From Mauremys mutica (taxonomy: Eukaryota; Chordata; Testudines; Geoemydidae), in assembly GCF_020497125.1 (NCBI RefSeq), contig NC_059075.1:37732003-37796002 (forward strand): DNA of 64,000 nt, given 5' to 3'. Shown here piece after piece: positions 1 to 12,199 of the stretch. The notes beneath the pieces are model-generated. The model had not been told where the DNA came from. It did not search any database and saw only the letters and a list, made by a program, of their open reading frames with translations. Position numbers and translations under genes: made by a program. The number at the start of each line of letters is the position of its first letter. Position 1 is the stretch's first letter.

Positions 1-1545
1 CAGTCTTCTGGCCTTGGGTCAGGATCTGGGTTCCCAAAGCCTTCGCGGCCTTCCTTTCTTTTTTTGTCTTCCGGGCCTTTTGGGGGGCTGAGAATAGATC
101 CTGAGAAAACTCAGAAAACATTGGGGGTTGACATTCCCCCAGTGATGTCGCTGTCAACAGGGTCTCCACTTCCCTGCAGCCTCTCAGGGGGAAGTAAATT
201 ATCAAACCCTGGATAGTCTCTCCCAATAACTACAGGATATGGGAGTTTAGGTACAACGCCCACTGTCACCTCAATGGGGTTCCCCTGAACCTCTATCTCC
301 ACTAGGATGGTGGGGTATTGGCTCATGGCCCCATGCACACGTCACTGCTACACGTTTGGCTTGCAGCAGCTGGCTACTTTTTACCAGCTTACCCGATATA
401 AGGGTGATAGCACTTCCTGAGTCCACCAGTGCTGTAGTTTCTGTTCCATTTATCTTCACTGGCCTGGTATAGTTATGTGGGGCTAACGCAACGCCCGCCA
501 GGTGGATAAGGGAGCATGGGACCTCCCAATCCCCCAAGTTGCATTGCATAGGCTCTTCGGTGCTGGGACAGTGTGCTGCTATGTGTCCCCACTGCCCACA
601 TGCATAACATCTATAACTATTTCTAGTCAGTCTCCCATCCTGTGGGCTAGGGGTTTTAGTCACAGGGTTCCCTCCACTCAGGCCAATCCCTTCCTTCTGG
701 AGTCTCTGTTGGTTTTCAGCCCCCCTCTTCCTCCACCTAGGACTCCCCAGGGGTTTAGCTGTCCCTCCTTCCAGGGTTGGGGTTGGGTGTTTGCTTCGGA
801 AGGGGCTTTCCTTGCGTATTTGGGTCAATTCCCTGGCTGTCATGCGTCTTTCTACCAGCGTGATCATCTCATCATAGGTGCACGGATCGTTCTGGCCTAC
901 CCATTTGCGGAGATCTGGTGGCAGTGCCCTCGTGTACCGGTCGATGACCAGAACCTCTAGTATCTCTTCCGGACTCCGGGATTCTGTTTGCAACCACTTT
1001 CGTGCGAGATGGACGAGGTCATATAATTGGGATCGTGGGATTTTGTCTTCCCGGTACCTTCACTCATGATACCGCTGGGCCCGTACTGCGGATGTTACCC
1101 CAGATCTGGCCAAGATCTCTGCCTTCAGCTGGGAGTAGTCTGCTGCAGCTTCTTCAGGCAGATCATGGTAGGCCTTCTGGGCCTCCCCACACAGGAACAG
1201 GGCAAGGATGCCAGCCCACTGATCTCGAGGCCAGGCCTCCCGTAGAGCTGTCCTCTCAAAGGCCAGAAGGTATGCCTCTACATCATCTTCCCTTGTCATT
1301 TTCTGCAGCCAATGGCTGGCCCATATGAGCCGTGTCCCATCATGCCCACGGTTCATTTCTGCAAGGGTCTTTACCTGGCTTACCAGTTCCTGCAACATAG
1401 CTCGGTCTTGAACAGCTTGGTCCATCAGCAGGCGGTTAGTTTCTTGCTGCAGCCGCACTGCTTCTTGCTGGGCAGCTGCCTGGACACGGGTAGCCTCCTG
1501 CTGGGCCGCCGTGGCTTGTATCAGTGCCCGTACTACCTCATCCAT
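1..1545 (-). pseudogene. Gag-protease of the Gypsy-type element, frameshifted
   Basis: The likely start is the ATG at 1545 (MDEVVRAL). In order it shows a Q/A-rich N-terminal coiled-coil-like stretch, a SCAN-like capsid region (key residues ...DDVEAYL...WPRDQW...), whose second half ([20 protein letters not shown]) continues in another frame below about 1000, a CCHC knuckle C-x2-C-x4-H-x4-C near 630-590, and an aspartic protease active-site motif VDSGS near 410-425. The later protease motif VVIGRD near 220-230 is in yet another frame. There are therefore frame breaks near 1000-1060 and near 270-340. In a working element Gag packages the RNA and protease cleaves the polyprotein; this copy cannot encode an intact product. 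A longer reading from 1680 would run through the primer site, so it was not used. Confidence 0.75.
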
Positions 1546-1575
1546 TGTGGTAACAAATTGTAATCCCCTTCCTCT

Positions 1576-1580
<5 letters not shown>

Positions 1581-1608
<28 letters not shown>
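1581..1608. repeat. (GT)14 microsatellite in the gag leader
   Basis: An uninterrupted GT run of about 14 units lies between the primer site and the gag start of the Gypsy-type element. Confidence 0.95.
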
Positions 1609-1611
<3 letters not shown>

Positions 1612-1672
1612 TAAATCACCCTCCTTCTTCCGCCGCGCTGTGCACACCAAAGATCCCACCCCTGACACCAGT

Positions 1673-2359
1673 TGTGGCAAAGTTCCTCCTCTTCTCTAGT
1701 AGGTCCTGCGCTTATTGGCGGATTTCTTCCCCTCAGTGGTTTTCCCCTTGGATGAAACCCATAGATTGGATCAACTACTCCTATGTCTGATTAGGAGTAG
1801 CAGGGCTAGGGGGGAAACCCGGGCCCGCCCTCTACTCCGGGTTCCAGCCCAGGGCCCTGTGAATTGCAGCAGTCTCTATAGTGCTACTTGTAACCGCTGC
1901 TTGACCGCTACAGCTCCCTGGGCTACTTCCCCATAGCCTCCTTCAAACACCTTCTTTATCCTCACCACAGGATCCTCCTGGTGTCTGATGCTGCTTGATT
2001 GTATGCTGTTTTCCTCAATCCTCCAGTAGTACCCCCTCTCAGTTCTTAGTTCCTTGTGTCTCTTGCTCCCAGCTCCTCATGCGCACTTCTTTCCTCTGGC
2101 TCCTCCCCCCTAGGCTGGCGTGAGCTCCCCTTTTTATACCAGGTGCCTTGATTAGCCTGTCCTGATTGGCTGCAGGTGCTCCAATCAATGTAGCTCTCTC
2201 TGGTGCCTTCTAGAAAGTTCTTAATTGGCCCCAGGTGCCTTGATTAGCCTGGAGCAACTGCCATTTTGGTTCCCATGGTACTAGGGATTTGCTTACCCTG
2301 GAGCTAACATACCTGCTCCTCAATACTTTCCTGTAGCCATCCGGCCTTGCTCCATCACA
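1673..2359 (-). repeat. 5' LTR of the Gypsy-type element
   Basis: The 687-bp segment starts TGTGATGGAGCAAGG and ends GCCACA on the minus strand, giving the TG...CA termini with short inverted ends expected of an LTR. It is followed two bases later by TGGTGTCAGGGGTGGG, which sits where a tRNA primer site belongs; I cannot name the tRNA with confidence. The partner LTR is outside the window, so the boundaries rest on the terminal motifs and the primer site only. Confidence 0.7.
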
Positions 2360-4480
2360 ATAGTGATTGGGGGAAACAACATTCTCAGGATGTTTAAAAA
2401 AAATAGTGTCCTATCCATGGTCACTAGCACAGCCATGCTGTCAGGAACACTTTCAGTGTAGCTGAAAATGCTTTCGGACCAGGGCTATACTTTCCTGGTG
2501 TGGAAGGAGATGCAGAACACTGGCTGCAGCAAAGAACTTGTAAAAATGCTAGAAGTTTACCAGCGCGTCAGTTAACACTGCTGTTTTAATAGGCACAGTG
2601 GAAAAAATACCAGACTCCATCAGAGTTGTGTCTACATTACAACTCCTATTAGTGCGGCTTATTTACACTGTAAGCTCTTCAGGTCAGTGACTCTCTCTTA
2701 CTCTGTTTGTACTCTGCTTAGGACAGTACAACCCAACTGTTGGTAGGAGGCTCTTAGCAGTAGCATAATACAAATAATGATTAAGGCTGAACTGGTGCTA
2801 CTGGTGGGAATTTTATTCTTCTTAGTCCATGGACCCCTAGTAAATCTTGCTCAACGCAGTGCTGAAACATAACTGGAGCTTTAATATCCGCGTCCGGGGA
2901 AAAGATAACAATACAAAAACTGGGAACAACTCTTAAACAGGCTTAGAAAGAGAGTCAAGAAAAACAGGTATAAGCAGATAAAATAGAGTCTTGTATTTAT
3001 ACCGATATAATGAGAATATATTCCAGGATCTATTAGATCTAAGCACTTATTTCTGAAAATCTTGGTGTATTACTGAGAAGTCTAACAGTTTCTCAGTTGG
3101 GGTTTCTCTAGTAACTCCCAGAGCTTTCCTTAACTGGGTTCTATGAGCAACCTCCTATGACTTATTTTTGTAGTCCCATTTCTATCTGGGTGAATACCTG
3201 CATCTCCCAGGTGCAGGTTCTGTAAGGAATGGTGGAAACAGTCACCCTCATCCTTATATAATCCATACTAGACATAGAGGGAAAGCCTGCTCTCTGAGGT
3301 AAAAATCTTGGAAAAACTCCCAAATCTCTGCCTAGACTACCAAACCAATTCTCTTCCCTCCCCTATTACTCCACTTTGCTTTTTCCTCTAGCTCACATAC
3401 AAACCCTTTCTTTGTTCCAGTCCTGTGCCCTCTCCTTCCAGCAAGATCAGGGGTAAACAAGCTGGTAAACACCACTGTTTCCACCACTGTTTGTTCAGCT
3501 CTCGTTTGTTACATATTGCCAACTTTTCATTTTGGTCCATCAGTAAATTATGGACAAAGCAAACAGATTCAGATAAGGTCTGTAATCAATACTTCAGCTC
3601 ACAATTTCCATGATAATAAGCCTGTTGGTAATGTTGCTTGATTAGGTCGTGCTGTGGAATAAACAATACTGGTTGCACTGTGTGTGTCTTGCAGGCTGCC
3701 ACTCGTAATCATGTTGTCTGTGTTTAGCTTGGCCAGACTGCTACCTGGTGATTCCGTCCCTGGTGAGAAATGGTGAAAGACATGCCCTCCAATTACCTGT
3801 AGTGACTCTTGCATCCAGCAGGTTATTGTTTTAGTCAGCACAAGGAATCCTGGGACACTGAAATACTGTGTAAATACAGAGAGAATCTTGCCAGTCTAGG
3901 CAGTCTTTGTTATTGCTGTGATGTCAGTTCAGAGGAAGTTCTGCTATTGCTAAGTGATCCTTAGAACCTTTCATCCACAGGCCTCAAAGTGATTTATTAA
4001 GGAGAGTATTTTGCGCCTTTTGGCTCAAGCACATTAGCCAATATTCTGGGCCGTGATAGGATTCTTCCATTAGGTGGAGAAATGGATGATACAAGTCAGG
4101 GATTTGTTTGACGCAATCCTGTTTGTTTACAAAGAATGTACAAAGTCCCATTTCCGTGAACACAGCAGGAACAAACAACAGCAGGACAAATTTCTTGCTT
4201 GCAATTTTCAAGCCTGCTTTCCAGCCAGTCCTGGGCCCCAAGGAGCTCTGTCTCTTCTCCCTCTCAGGGCCATGCTCAAGACTGTATTTCTGGCTTTCTG
4301 GTTGCAAGCACACAGCTTTAACCAATCAGTGCACCAACCCCTGCGTTTACAACCAGTCCTCAGAGAAACCCCCCTGCTTGCATAGCTTAGCTTCTTCTCA
4401 GTCTGGTAGTCGAGTGGTGGTTTCTGTTGTCTCAGCTATGTTACTCCATAAAGGATCTTAATTGCTTCTTAAAGATAATA
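2360..4480. other. STON2 intron (inferred), one L2-like 3' end, otherwise unremarkable
   Basis: No coding exon is recognisable. Positions about 2,665-2,780 resemble an L2 LINE 3' end (a 'gtaagctcttcaggtcagtg' start and a trailing 'taatacaaataatgatt'). The rest is AT-rich unique-looking sequence with stop codons in all frames apart from short chance ORFs. Confidence 0.5.
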
Positions 4481-4489
4481 AAATACCTA

Positions 4490-4665
4490 ATATATCAGTA
4501 GAGCTCAAAGCACTTAAGGAAAGTCAGTATTATCTCCATTTTGCGGATGGGAAAACTGAGGCACAGAGCAGTGACATAACTGGCACCAGGTCGCCCAGGA
4601 ACAGAACCGAGGTCTCCAAAGTCCCAGTCCAGTGCTGTATCCACTAGGCCATGCTCCTCCATTTT
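4490..4665 (+). repeat. MIR SINE
   Basis: It matches the MIR core by eye: 'ctcaaagcactt', then 'gaaaactgaggcacagag', then a 'tatccactaggccatgct' end. The order and spacing are those of the ancient amniote MIR family. It is probably intronic to STON2. Confidence 0.85.
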
Positions 4666-4950
4666 TGCCTGAATGAAGGATGGCTAATACGCCCAGCGAT
4701 GGCTTACCCCTCCGCGCCCCACCTCCAGGGTGCTACCTGATGTACTGAGGTACCACTGACTTTGCCCATTCCACCAGCCTGGGCTCTCTTACACTGCCTC
4801 TCTGATCCCGGCCCTCAAGCCTTTTCTAGCACGCACACACATAGGGACAACACCCAGCTGCAGAAAAACACAGACACTGAAATCAGTACTGCATGGGAAG
4901 GCTTTCAGCTAAGGAATTGCCCAGCACTCAAGTGTGCACACCCTCTGGAG

Positions 4951-5261
4951 CAGGGGTAGGCAACCTATGGCACGGGTGCCAAAGGTGGCACACGAGCTGA
5001 TTTTCAGTGGCACTCTCACTGCCCGGGTCCTGGCCACCGGTCTGAGGGGCTCTGCATTTTAATTTAATTTTAAATGAAGCTTCTTAAACATTTTCAAAAC
5101 CTTATTTACTTTACATACAACAATAGTTTAGTTAGATATTATAGACTTGTAGAAAGAGACCTTTTAAAAACGTTAAAATGTATTACTGGCCCGCGAAACC
5201 TTAAATTAGAGAGAATAAATGAAGATTCGGCATGCCACTTCTGAAAGGTTGCCGACCCCTG
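4951..5261. mobile_element. hAT MITE, family A copy 1, with perfect 8-bp TSD
   Basis: Termini are CAGGGGTAGGCAACC on the left and its near inverse GGTTGCCGACCCCTG on the right. The element is flanked by exact 8-bp duplications CTCTGGAG at 4943-4950 and 5262-5269, which is the hAT signature. It is 311 bp, AT-rich inside and has no transposase. Two relatives are at 18,295 and 26,771. Confidence 0.93.
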
Positions 5262-5269
5262 CTCTGGAG

Positions 5270-6258
5270 CGTAAACCCAAAATTATATTGTCTTTCACTA
5301 CACAGAAAACTGTACAGTGTAAGCTCATGAAATTCGCTCCCTCCCTTAATGTGGAGGAAGATAGGCACAGCTTTTTGCCCCTGCCCCTAGTTATAGATTC
5401 CACAAACTGGGTTTAGAGAAAACAAAAACAAGTTTATTAACTACACAAGATAGATTTTTAAGTCATTATAAGGGATAACAAACAGATCAAAGCAGATTAC
5501 TGAGCCAATAAAACAAACACGCAAACTAAGCTTAATAAAGAAACTGGTTACAAGTAGTAATTTCTCACCGTAAATCTTGTTTTAGGCAGATTGCAGAGGT
5601 TTGTGAAAGCAAACTGCTCTTGCTTGCATCTTAAAAGTCCAGGTATTTCTCATGCAGGCCAGACACCTTTTCCAGCCTGAGTTGAGTCCTTTCCTCTCCT
5701 TTGTCTTTGTTTCTTAGATGTTTTGGGTGGGGATTCAGTGAAGAAAGAACCAAGATTAACTCACTTCCCTGCCTTAAATAGGATTTACATATGGCAGGAA
5801 TCCTTTGTTTCCCAGTTTGATTCCCACCCCCTATTAGTGGAAAAATACTAGTAGTCCAAGATGGAATCCAGTACCAGGTAATATGATCACACGACCCTGC
5901 ATTGTCAAAGCAGCCATGAGACAAGGTTGTTTGCAGCATCCCAGGAAACTTCTCAGAAAGGTTGGAGATTAGCATCTTCAAAGTCCTATTCTTCTTAATG
6001 GCCCATCCAGGCTGATTGCATTCTGTCTGGTGGACATTCCCCAGTTGTAAACCCACTTGTAATTGTTACGTAGTCAATATTCCTAATATTCCTAACTTCA
6101 GATACAGAAATGATACAGGCATACAAGTAGGATAATCAGTAAATTATAACCTTTCCAATGATACCTCACATGACCAATCTTGCATAAAACACATCTTAGT
6201 TATGCCATTCATATCATAACAATATCTCAGTGAAGAATATGGGCCGTAGTGTCACACG
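5270..6258 (-). repeat. LTR/ERV-like interspersed repeat, non-coding
   Basis: This roughly 1-kb block includes 'aaacaagtttattaactaca' and many short direct motifs. I recognise it as a high-copy chelonian repeat of LTR-like character that starts TGTGACACTAC when read from the minus strand near 6258. A 141-codon open frame (6056-5631, minus) has no recognisable domain and is treated as chance. Class and ends are uncertain: the left end abuts the TSD of the hAT MITE and no target duplication was found. Confidence 0.5.
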
Positions 6259-6339
6259 CCCATCAATTTTAATGAGGTCTGCGATTGCCTATAGATCAGA
6301 GACTTGCTTGACAGCAGCCATTGGCACTTTGCAGTGTAA

Positions 6340-6490
6340 CAGTATTGTCTCTGTATTACAGAGAGGGAAACTGCAGAACGGAGGTCAATGATTTGGCCAA
6401 GGTTCCACTGACAGTGGTGGAGCTGGGATTAGAACTCATGTTTTAAATCCTAATCCACTAGCCAATAGATCATTCCGCCTCTCTGATACT
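6340..6490 (+). repeat. MIR SINE
   Basis: A diverged MIR shows the 'gagggaaactgcag' core, 'tttggccaaggttccactga' and an 'aatccactagcca' end. Confidence 0.75.
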
Positions 6491-6917
6491 GATGTCTTAG
6501 TATCCTTATTGTTATTGCATTTGTTGGGGGGCTATATTTGGTGCTTGTGCAAGTGAGGGTCTACTAGCAGTCTGCAATGTGGGATAGTGTGGGCAGGTGT
6601 TAATCAAGCTACACACACACACACGCACAACTGAAACAAAATCTGTGTAGATCCACTGGTTGCATATAGATCATTCCCTCCATGCTTTCCTCTTTCCCTT
6701 CTCACCCCTGTCTCCAACCAATCACTTAACCCTTGTGCCGTGTACTACAAAGCTCCTGAAAGAATTTGAGGCAAATGTCAGCTCCCTCTAGGTCATTGTG
6801 GAAGCAAGGCTCTGGTAAGGCCCCAATTACCATAATACTGAACGCCTCACAAACATTAACTTATTCTCCCAACACCCTAGAGGTCTCTGGTCCTTGGAGA
6901 TGTCCTACTGCATAGAG

Positions 6918-7124
6918 CAGGGGTTCTCAGACTGGGGGTTGGGGGTCACGAGGTCAATACATGGGGGGTCGCGAGCTGTCAACTTCCACTTCAAACTCTG
7001 CTTGCCTCCCGCATTTATAATGGTGTTAAATATATTTAAAAGGGTGTTTAATTTATTAAGGGGGTCACACTCAGAGGCTTGTGATATGAAAGGGGTCACC
7101 AGTAAAAAAGTTTGAGACTCACTG
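6918..7124. mobile_element. hAT MITE, family B copy 1, with perfect 8-bp TSD
   Basis: It begins CAGGGGTTCTCAGACTGGG and ends with the near inverse AGTTTGAGACTCACTG. It is flanked by GCATAGAG at 6910-6917 and 7125-7132. The 207-bp element has no ORF. A second copy is at 20,134. Confidence 0.92.
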
Positions 7125-7132
7125 GCATAGAG

Positions 7133-9250
7133 AGCTGGGAGAAAGGAATGGCCAAAGCTGTTTGCAGAGGTATAGTTAAGGGGTTCTTCTACACTTGGGA
7201 AAAAATACTTATGGGGCCAGTTACAGGAAAACAAAGGTATGCCAGCCTGGGCTACTAGCAAAAGTGAAATGCTGTTAGCTGCTTTGATTACTAATCAAGT
7301 ATTAACTATGTTGAATATGGACCCAAACCATATTTAGAGCCAAGCGTGTCACTAACTTAGTTATAAACTTAGCGACAGTTCTAGTGTACACAGAGACTTA
7401 AGCTAGACATTAGGAAACAGGTTCTGTAGTTGTTTTAACAGTAAGAGCCACTGAGCAGTGATCTAGCTTGTAAATTACTTTGGGATCCTTGGGTTGAAAG
7501 ATACTTTATAAATATGGGATGATTATTTCACAGCTGTGAAAGGAGAGACCATCCTTTAAGTGTTTTCGTTGTCCAAAGAAAAGGATTTCTAACACATATC
7601 CCATCCCTCAGACCTCTCTTGTGCGCACACACACAGTCAGATTTAGCAGATAGAATTTGAGCCAATGACTATGTATGAGATAAAACTTAATCCTTGGAAA
7701 TGCCCTGGGTTCAGGAAGCAGGAAGTCAGTGTTACTATTTTAAAGTGCTGTAGGGAGCCAGAAAGTGTCAGGCATGTGCTGCATGCAGTTTGCTACAGGT
7801 TTGAAAATAGAAATGGTCGTTCTCCCCCCATCCCCTCTTTTCCCTTCATCTGAAGCTCCGGACTCCAGGATTTAAATGTTTACCAAGGACTGTGTTCATA
7901 TATACATATAAATCTCGTTTGTCAGTGTCAGTCATCAAACATGAAATGCTCCCTTTTCCACTGCTCTGCCTCCTCCCTCCAAACTGAAGTGCAGCTGTAT
8001 AATTCTTTCGCATGCTAAATGACTGACTGAGCCTCAGCAGTCAGAGAGAATTTATTATTATTATTATTATTTATTATTAGTGAATTCAGCTCTTGTGCCA
8101 GCCTATTTGACAACCCTGGGGATGGAATTTCTCTTTATCCACAGAACAGATACAGCATGGACAGCTGACTGCAGCAACACAACTTCCCCTTCCCCCGTCC
8201 CATGCTAAGATGCCTTGTTCTCTAGGGAGTAAGAAGAGGCAGATGGCCCACTCAATCTCTGGCCTCTCTGCTGGCATTGCCAGCTAGAGGACGGGGACAG
8301 TTGTGGTGATGGTGGCTTTTTGGGGTGCAGAAACCTCCCCAGTAGGAAAAGAATTGAGACCAGCCTCTCATTTTGCACTGGCCACCAAACAGCCATTGGA
8401 TGGGGACAATTTTTGATCATTGCCACATAGTTTGGATTTGAATGGAAAGCCTGGCAGTGGAAATCTCTAACTTATAATCAGTCCCCTGTGTGTTCCTTCG
8501 AAGATTCTGACAGAGATGAGCTACATTCATGTCTGTGGAAGAGGAACCTTATAGAACTACAGTCTGCAAAAGGAAGCTGCCCCAAGTGTGTTGGTAACAG
8601 ATCCTTTAATGGGAACTGGATATCCATGTGTTGTTTTTACTCTTTTTTTAAGAATTAGCAACTGTTGTTTTATTCTCATTAGCTGGAAGCATGAGCTCCC
8701 GGAAACCTCTTGAACTAGCATTAATGATTATTGTAACATTCTACCAAACTCGAGAATATTCCTGCCTGGCCTAAACTTTCTCCTGATGTCTGCTATTAAA
8801 GTACCTGCTAATGCAGCAGCCAGAAAGGAGTGGTGAACCTCATATCTATTGCTGATTAGAATCAGAGAGGAAGTGGATATTAAGCTCTTTGTGGATATGA
8901 GCTAAGTCCAAAGTCCTTGCAAAAAGGCATCCTGCATTCTTCATTTGCCTTGATAAAATATAACCTGTTTGGATCAGCTGTCATCCATGTTTATCTCCTT
9001 TTCCCCTTCTTGGAGTGGCTGCAGTCACAGAGACCTCCTTCTCCCCTGAATTACTTGACATTTTCTTTTGCTTCCTCCTCTGTTAGGAACAGGAGCAGCT
9101 TTTGCACTCATTAAGCACTTCCTTGTCCCTGTGCCCTACAAGGGTCTTGTCTACTGTAGCAATATTAAGCCGCATACTTCAGCACCTGTGCTCTACTGAT
9201 AATAGTAACAGCTGAAGCTGTAGTGCAGACTTGGTGCAGATTTTAAAACC
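7133..9250. other. STON2 intron (inferred), no gene seen
   Basis: Nothing coding is recognisable. There is a short TTA-rich microsatellite at about 8,052-8,078 and a 'gtctactgtag' MITE-like fragment at about 9,140-9,235. The remainder looks unique. Confidence 0.5.
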
Positions 9251-9299
9251 TCTGTTTGTGCAAACTTGCTTAGAGCAGAGTTGGATGACATAGTGGTAA

Positions 9300-9788
9300 A
9301 AACACCTGAGCCGGGGTAGGGGCCCAGCAGGATGAGGGGTGAGGGGAGTTGGTCCCCAGAGCGAGGGGCCAGGGCACAGTAGGGGATGGGGGTCGGTCAC
9401 CCTGGAGCAAGGGGCCAGGGCACAGCAGGGTGGGAGATGCAGGTCAGTCACCCTGTAGTGAGGGGCTGGAGCATGGCGGAGGGAGTGGGGTTGTCCCTAG
9501 AACGAGGGGCTGGGGCAGAGGCGGGGGGGTCCCAGGTGGTGGCAGCACTGGTACCTATCTCTCTGCGGGAGAGGCTGGCGCTGTGTCCGGGAGCCAGTCA
9601 GTCACTTCTCTCCCTCAGCAGATGAGCAGAGAGCAGCTCTTCCAGGCTCCAACAGCAGCTGCTGTTCTTCCTGCCCTCAGCTGGAAGCCTGATTGCAGTT
9701 TGCAGTTACTCCGGTACTGTGACTGGACACTGTCTGGTACCTTTTCTACTGGACTTCCTGGTCGAAAAATGGACACCTGGCAACCCTA
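9300..9788 (-). mobile_element. hAT-like element fragment with an internal minisatellite
   Basis: Read from the minus strand it starts TAGGGTTGCCAGGTGTCC at 9788, the same end as the element at 58,647. About 9,310-9,530 is a G-rich tandem array with units of about 50-60 bp that repeat 'gaggggccagggcacag'. No matching opposite end or TSD was found, so the left limit is approximate and the copy may be truncated. Open frames across the array are repeat artefacts. Confidence 0.6.
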
Positions 9789-9789
9789 G

Positions 9790-10992
9790 GCCTGCCTAGG
9801 TTACCATCAGGGCCTTTAGGTCAGCTAGACCTGTGCCTCTAAATGCTTTGTTCCCAAGCACAGTGGATTCACGGGGTGCCATAAGCCAGGGCTAGTCTGA
9901 GTGGGAGAATTGTGGAATTCTGTCCCAGGAGAGGTAAAGGCATGAGGCTTGAAACCTGAGGGGGTGTCCTCAGAGAAGCCAGGAAGGAGACTGAGCTACA
10001 GCTAGCCCTGTAACCTTGACAGCTTCCACCTGTGTTGAATTACAGGTCCCACTCTTGCCAGTGTAGATGCAGCAGAGCGAAAGATATCTATCACTAATTA
10101 ATGTCCACCCTGAGGTACAGCTAATGCCATGCTAAGTCAGCACCATAGCGATGAGAGATTAGGAGGGCCTTTGCTTTTTCTCTTCTTCTGTCAGTCCCTA
10201 TCAGTCATGTTCCCTTAGAGCAGCTTTCTGCCCACACAGTGTGAAAGCCCCAGGAAGGCTTTTGCTCAGTGACAGGCTGCAAAACCTGCACTCTTAAGGA
10301 GGCCCTGGTTGGGAGAGACACTCCCAGGTCAATGGAGAGTATCCTCTTCTTCCTTCAAACTGCCTGCAGGATCACTGCAAAGCAAGGACAGATGGGAATG
10401 CCATTCAGACCTGGGCTCAGCCGTCCAGATATCCAGACTGATCAGGTCTTTTAAGCTGTAATTTATGTGTCTGCAGGGAGCAGCAGTGGACAGTTGACTG
10501 TTCTTCCATCAAGGCCCATTTATGTATTTTTCTTTCTTCTTGGCTCAGAGGAAAGAGAGGATTGTGCCAGCATAGAGTGCTGCCTGCTGCCTAGACCTCT
10601 GCTGCTGTCTGAATCCCCAGGGAGAATAGGATGAGAACCCCCAGACTAAGACTCCTGGCTAGAGGGAGGTAGGGCAGATGATCTCTACTATTCCGCCATC
10701 CCTCAACCTATGCAAAGAGAGAGAGATGATTCCCAGTTATGGCTGGGGGAGGGGCATATGCAGGGCTTCTCTCTTCCCAAAGGGCACAGCCCCTGCCCAC
10801 CCTACTTCCTCTCCCACCCTTCTTCCCTCTGGGCACTTTCTCTGCCCTTCTACCCTCCCTGCCAGGAATGCTCTCCTGCCTCTAGTCAGTTTCTTCTGAT
10901 CCAGCATCCATCCCTTGCCCTTACAAAACCCGCTGCCACCACAACACAAAGATAAAAACACCCAGTACTCACGCTGTCACTTTCCCTGGTGG
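9790..10992. other. STON2 intron (inferred), no gene seen
   Basis: No repeat or exon is recognised with confidence. A pyrimidine-rich stretch at 10,790-10,870 carries short chance ORFs on both strands. Confidence 0.5.
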
Positions 10993-11199
10993 TAGGGTGA
11001 CCAGATGAGAGGAAGAAAATATCAGGACACATGGGGGAGGGAGGGGGCGAGGTGGAGCAAAAAAAAAACAAAAAACCAAGTGCTGCCGGCAGAGTGAAAT
11101 ATCGGGACAAATTGCATCCCGACCAAACATCGGTCGGGACGTGGTACAAACCTAAATATCAGGATGGTCCCGATTTTATTGGGACATCTGGTCACCCTA
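10993..11199. mobile_element. hAT MITE, family C copy 1, 207 bp
   Basis: Inverted ends are TAGGGTGACCAGATG and CATCTGGTCACCCTA, perfect over 15 bp. The flanks CCTGGTGG (10,985-10,992) and CCTCGTGG (11,200-11,207) are an 8-bp duplication with one change. A shorter relative with the same ends lies at 37,485. Confidence 0.9.
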
Positions 11200-12079
11200 C
11201 CTCGTGGGGCTGCACTGAGGCTAGGTCAACGATGAGAAAAGTGCTAGTGTAGACAAGGTCTTAGCATAATAGCCCATTGGGAGCTTGTGTTCTCTTGCCA
11301 TCACTCACCTGGGACCAGTCTAAGTCATATCTGGGACGGGTCAGTTGTCAGCAGCTGTCTTTGTGATTGAAAACTGTTGTGGGTGTCTCGTTTAATGGAT
11401 TGGACTGCTGGAAATATTTTGGACCAAATTAGTCACCACAAGGCAGCATACATTTGATGTGAAGGATGAAGTCTGTTGTTTGAGAATTGAGTGAAAGTAA
11501 CTTGACAGTGTTTGTAACTGGGTTAAGTGAGCCCCAGTTGTATGGCATAACCCGAGTGGAAAGTGTGTTAGGTAACTTTGTAAATTCTTTGGCCAGGGAT
11601 TGGGCCTTACCTATGTTCTGTAAATTGCAGTGTACGTTTACAGTACAATATAAATGTTTTTGCAATAATCTTGAAAATTTCACTGGTACATTGGTCTTAA
11701 TGTACCACCTTCTGGCCAGTTTATAGAAATGCACTGAGTTGATCTACAGAACAAACTGGATTCTGTGCACTCTAGGTAAATATGGCAGTGAACTGATCAC
11801 TCAAACTGCAACGTTAATAAAGAGACACTAGTAACTAGCCAGATTAACGGACAGACAGTTCTGCAAAGCTGTACACCTGAGATGGAGTTCTAGTGCATGC
11901 AGGAGTCTAGATGGAGAAAAGAGGGAAAATTGCTTTGGAATAGTTGGTGTCGCTTACAGGTCCAAACGAAATCACACTATTATTATTCCACAATCTTGTC
12001 CCTGTTGTGGCACTTGACTTGGATACTTATGCTTGAGAGAGAAATTCCACCAGTATTTCAACCACAAGTTAATGTGCTA

Positions 12080-12180
12080 GCTACAGAAATCACTGGGTGG
12101 AAAATCTATGATGTGTGTTATGCAGGAGGTCACACTAGATGTTCATAATGTTTCCTTATGGCCTTAAAATCTAGGAATCT
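12080..12180 (+). repeat. CR1-like LINE 3' tail
   Basis: It has the shape of a CR1 3' terminus: 'caggaggtcacactagatg' followed by 'ggccttaaaatctaggaat'. About 100 bp remain and no coding part. Confidence 0.65.
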
Positions 12181-12199
12181 TTTAAAAGCATTAACCACC

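Larger units (their letters stand above)
1..2359 (-). mobile_element. Ty3/Gypsy-type LTR retrotransposon, 5' part (LTR, leader, gag-protease), truncated by window edge
   Basis: Read on the minus strand, the order is LTR (2359-1673), primer-binding region (about 1670-1652), a leader with a GT/AC repeat, then gag and the start of protease running off the window at position 1. The gag has a SCAN-like capsid segment, a CCHC zinc knuckle and a downstream retropepsin motif, a combination known from Gmr1-like Gypsy elements, the group thought to have given rise to the vertebrate SCAN domain. Reverse transcriptase, integrase and the second LTR would lie left of position 1. The bases just outside the LTR (atagt at 2360-2364) are the candidate 5-bp target duplication, but the partner copy is not in view. 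The frame is broken at least twice, so the copy is dead. Confidence 0.8.

Noticed and set aside
1002..1680. Plus-strand ORFs over the gag region
   Set aside because: They are the complement of the gag reading frame; the minus strand carries the recognisable motifs.
5631..6056. 141-codon minus-strand ORF as a gene
   Set aside because: It lies in an LTR-like high-copy repeat and shows no domain or codon signal.
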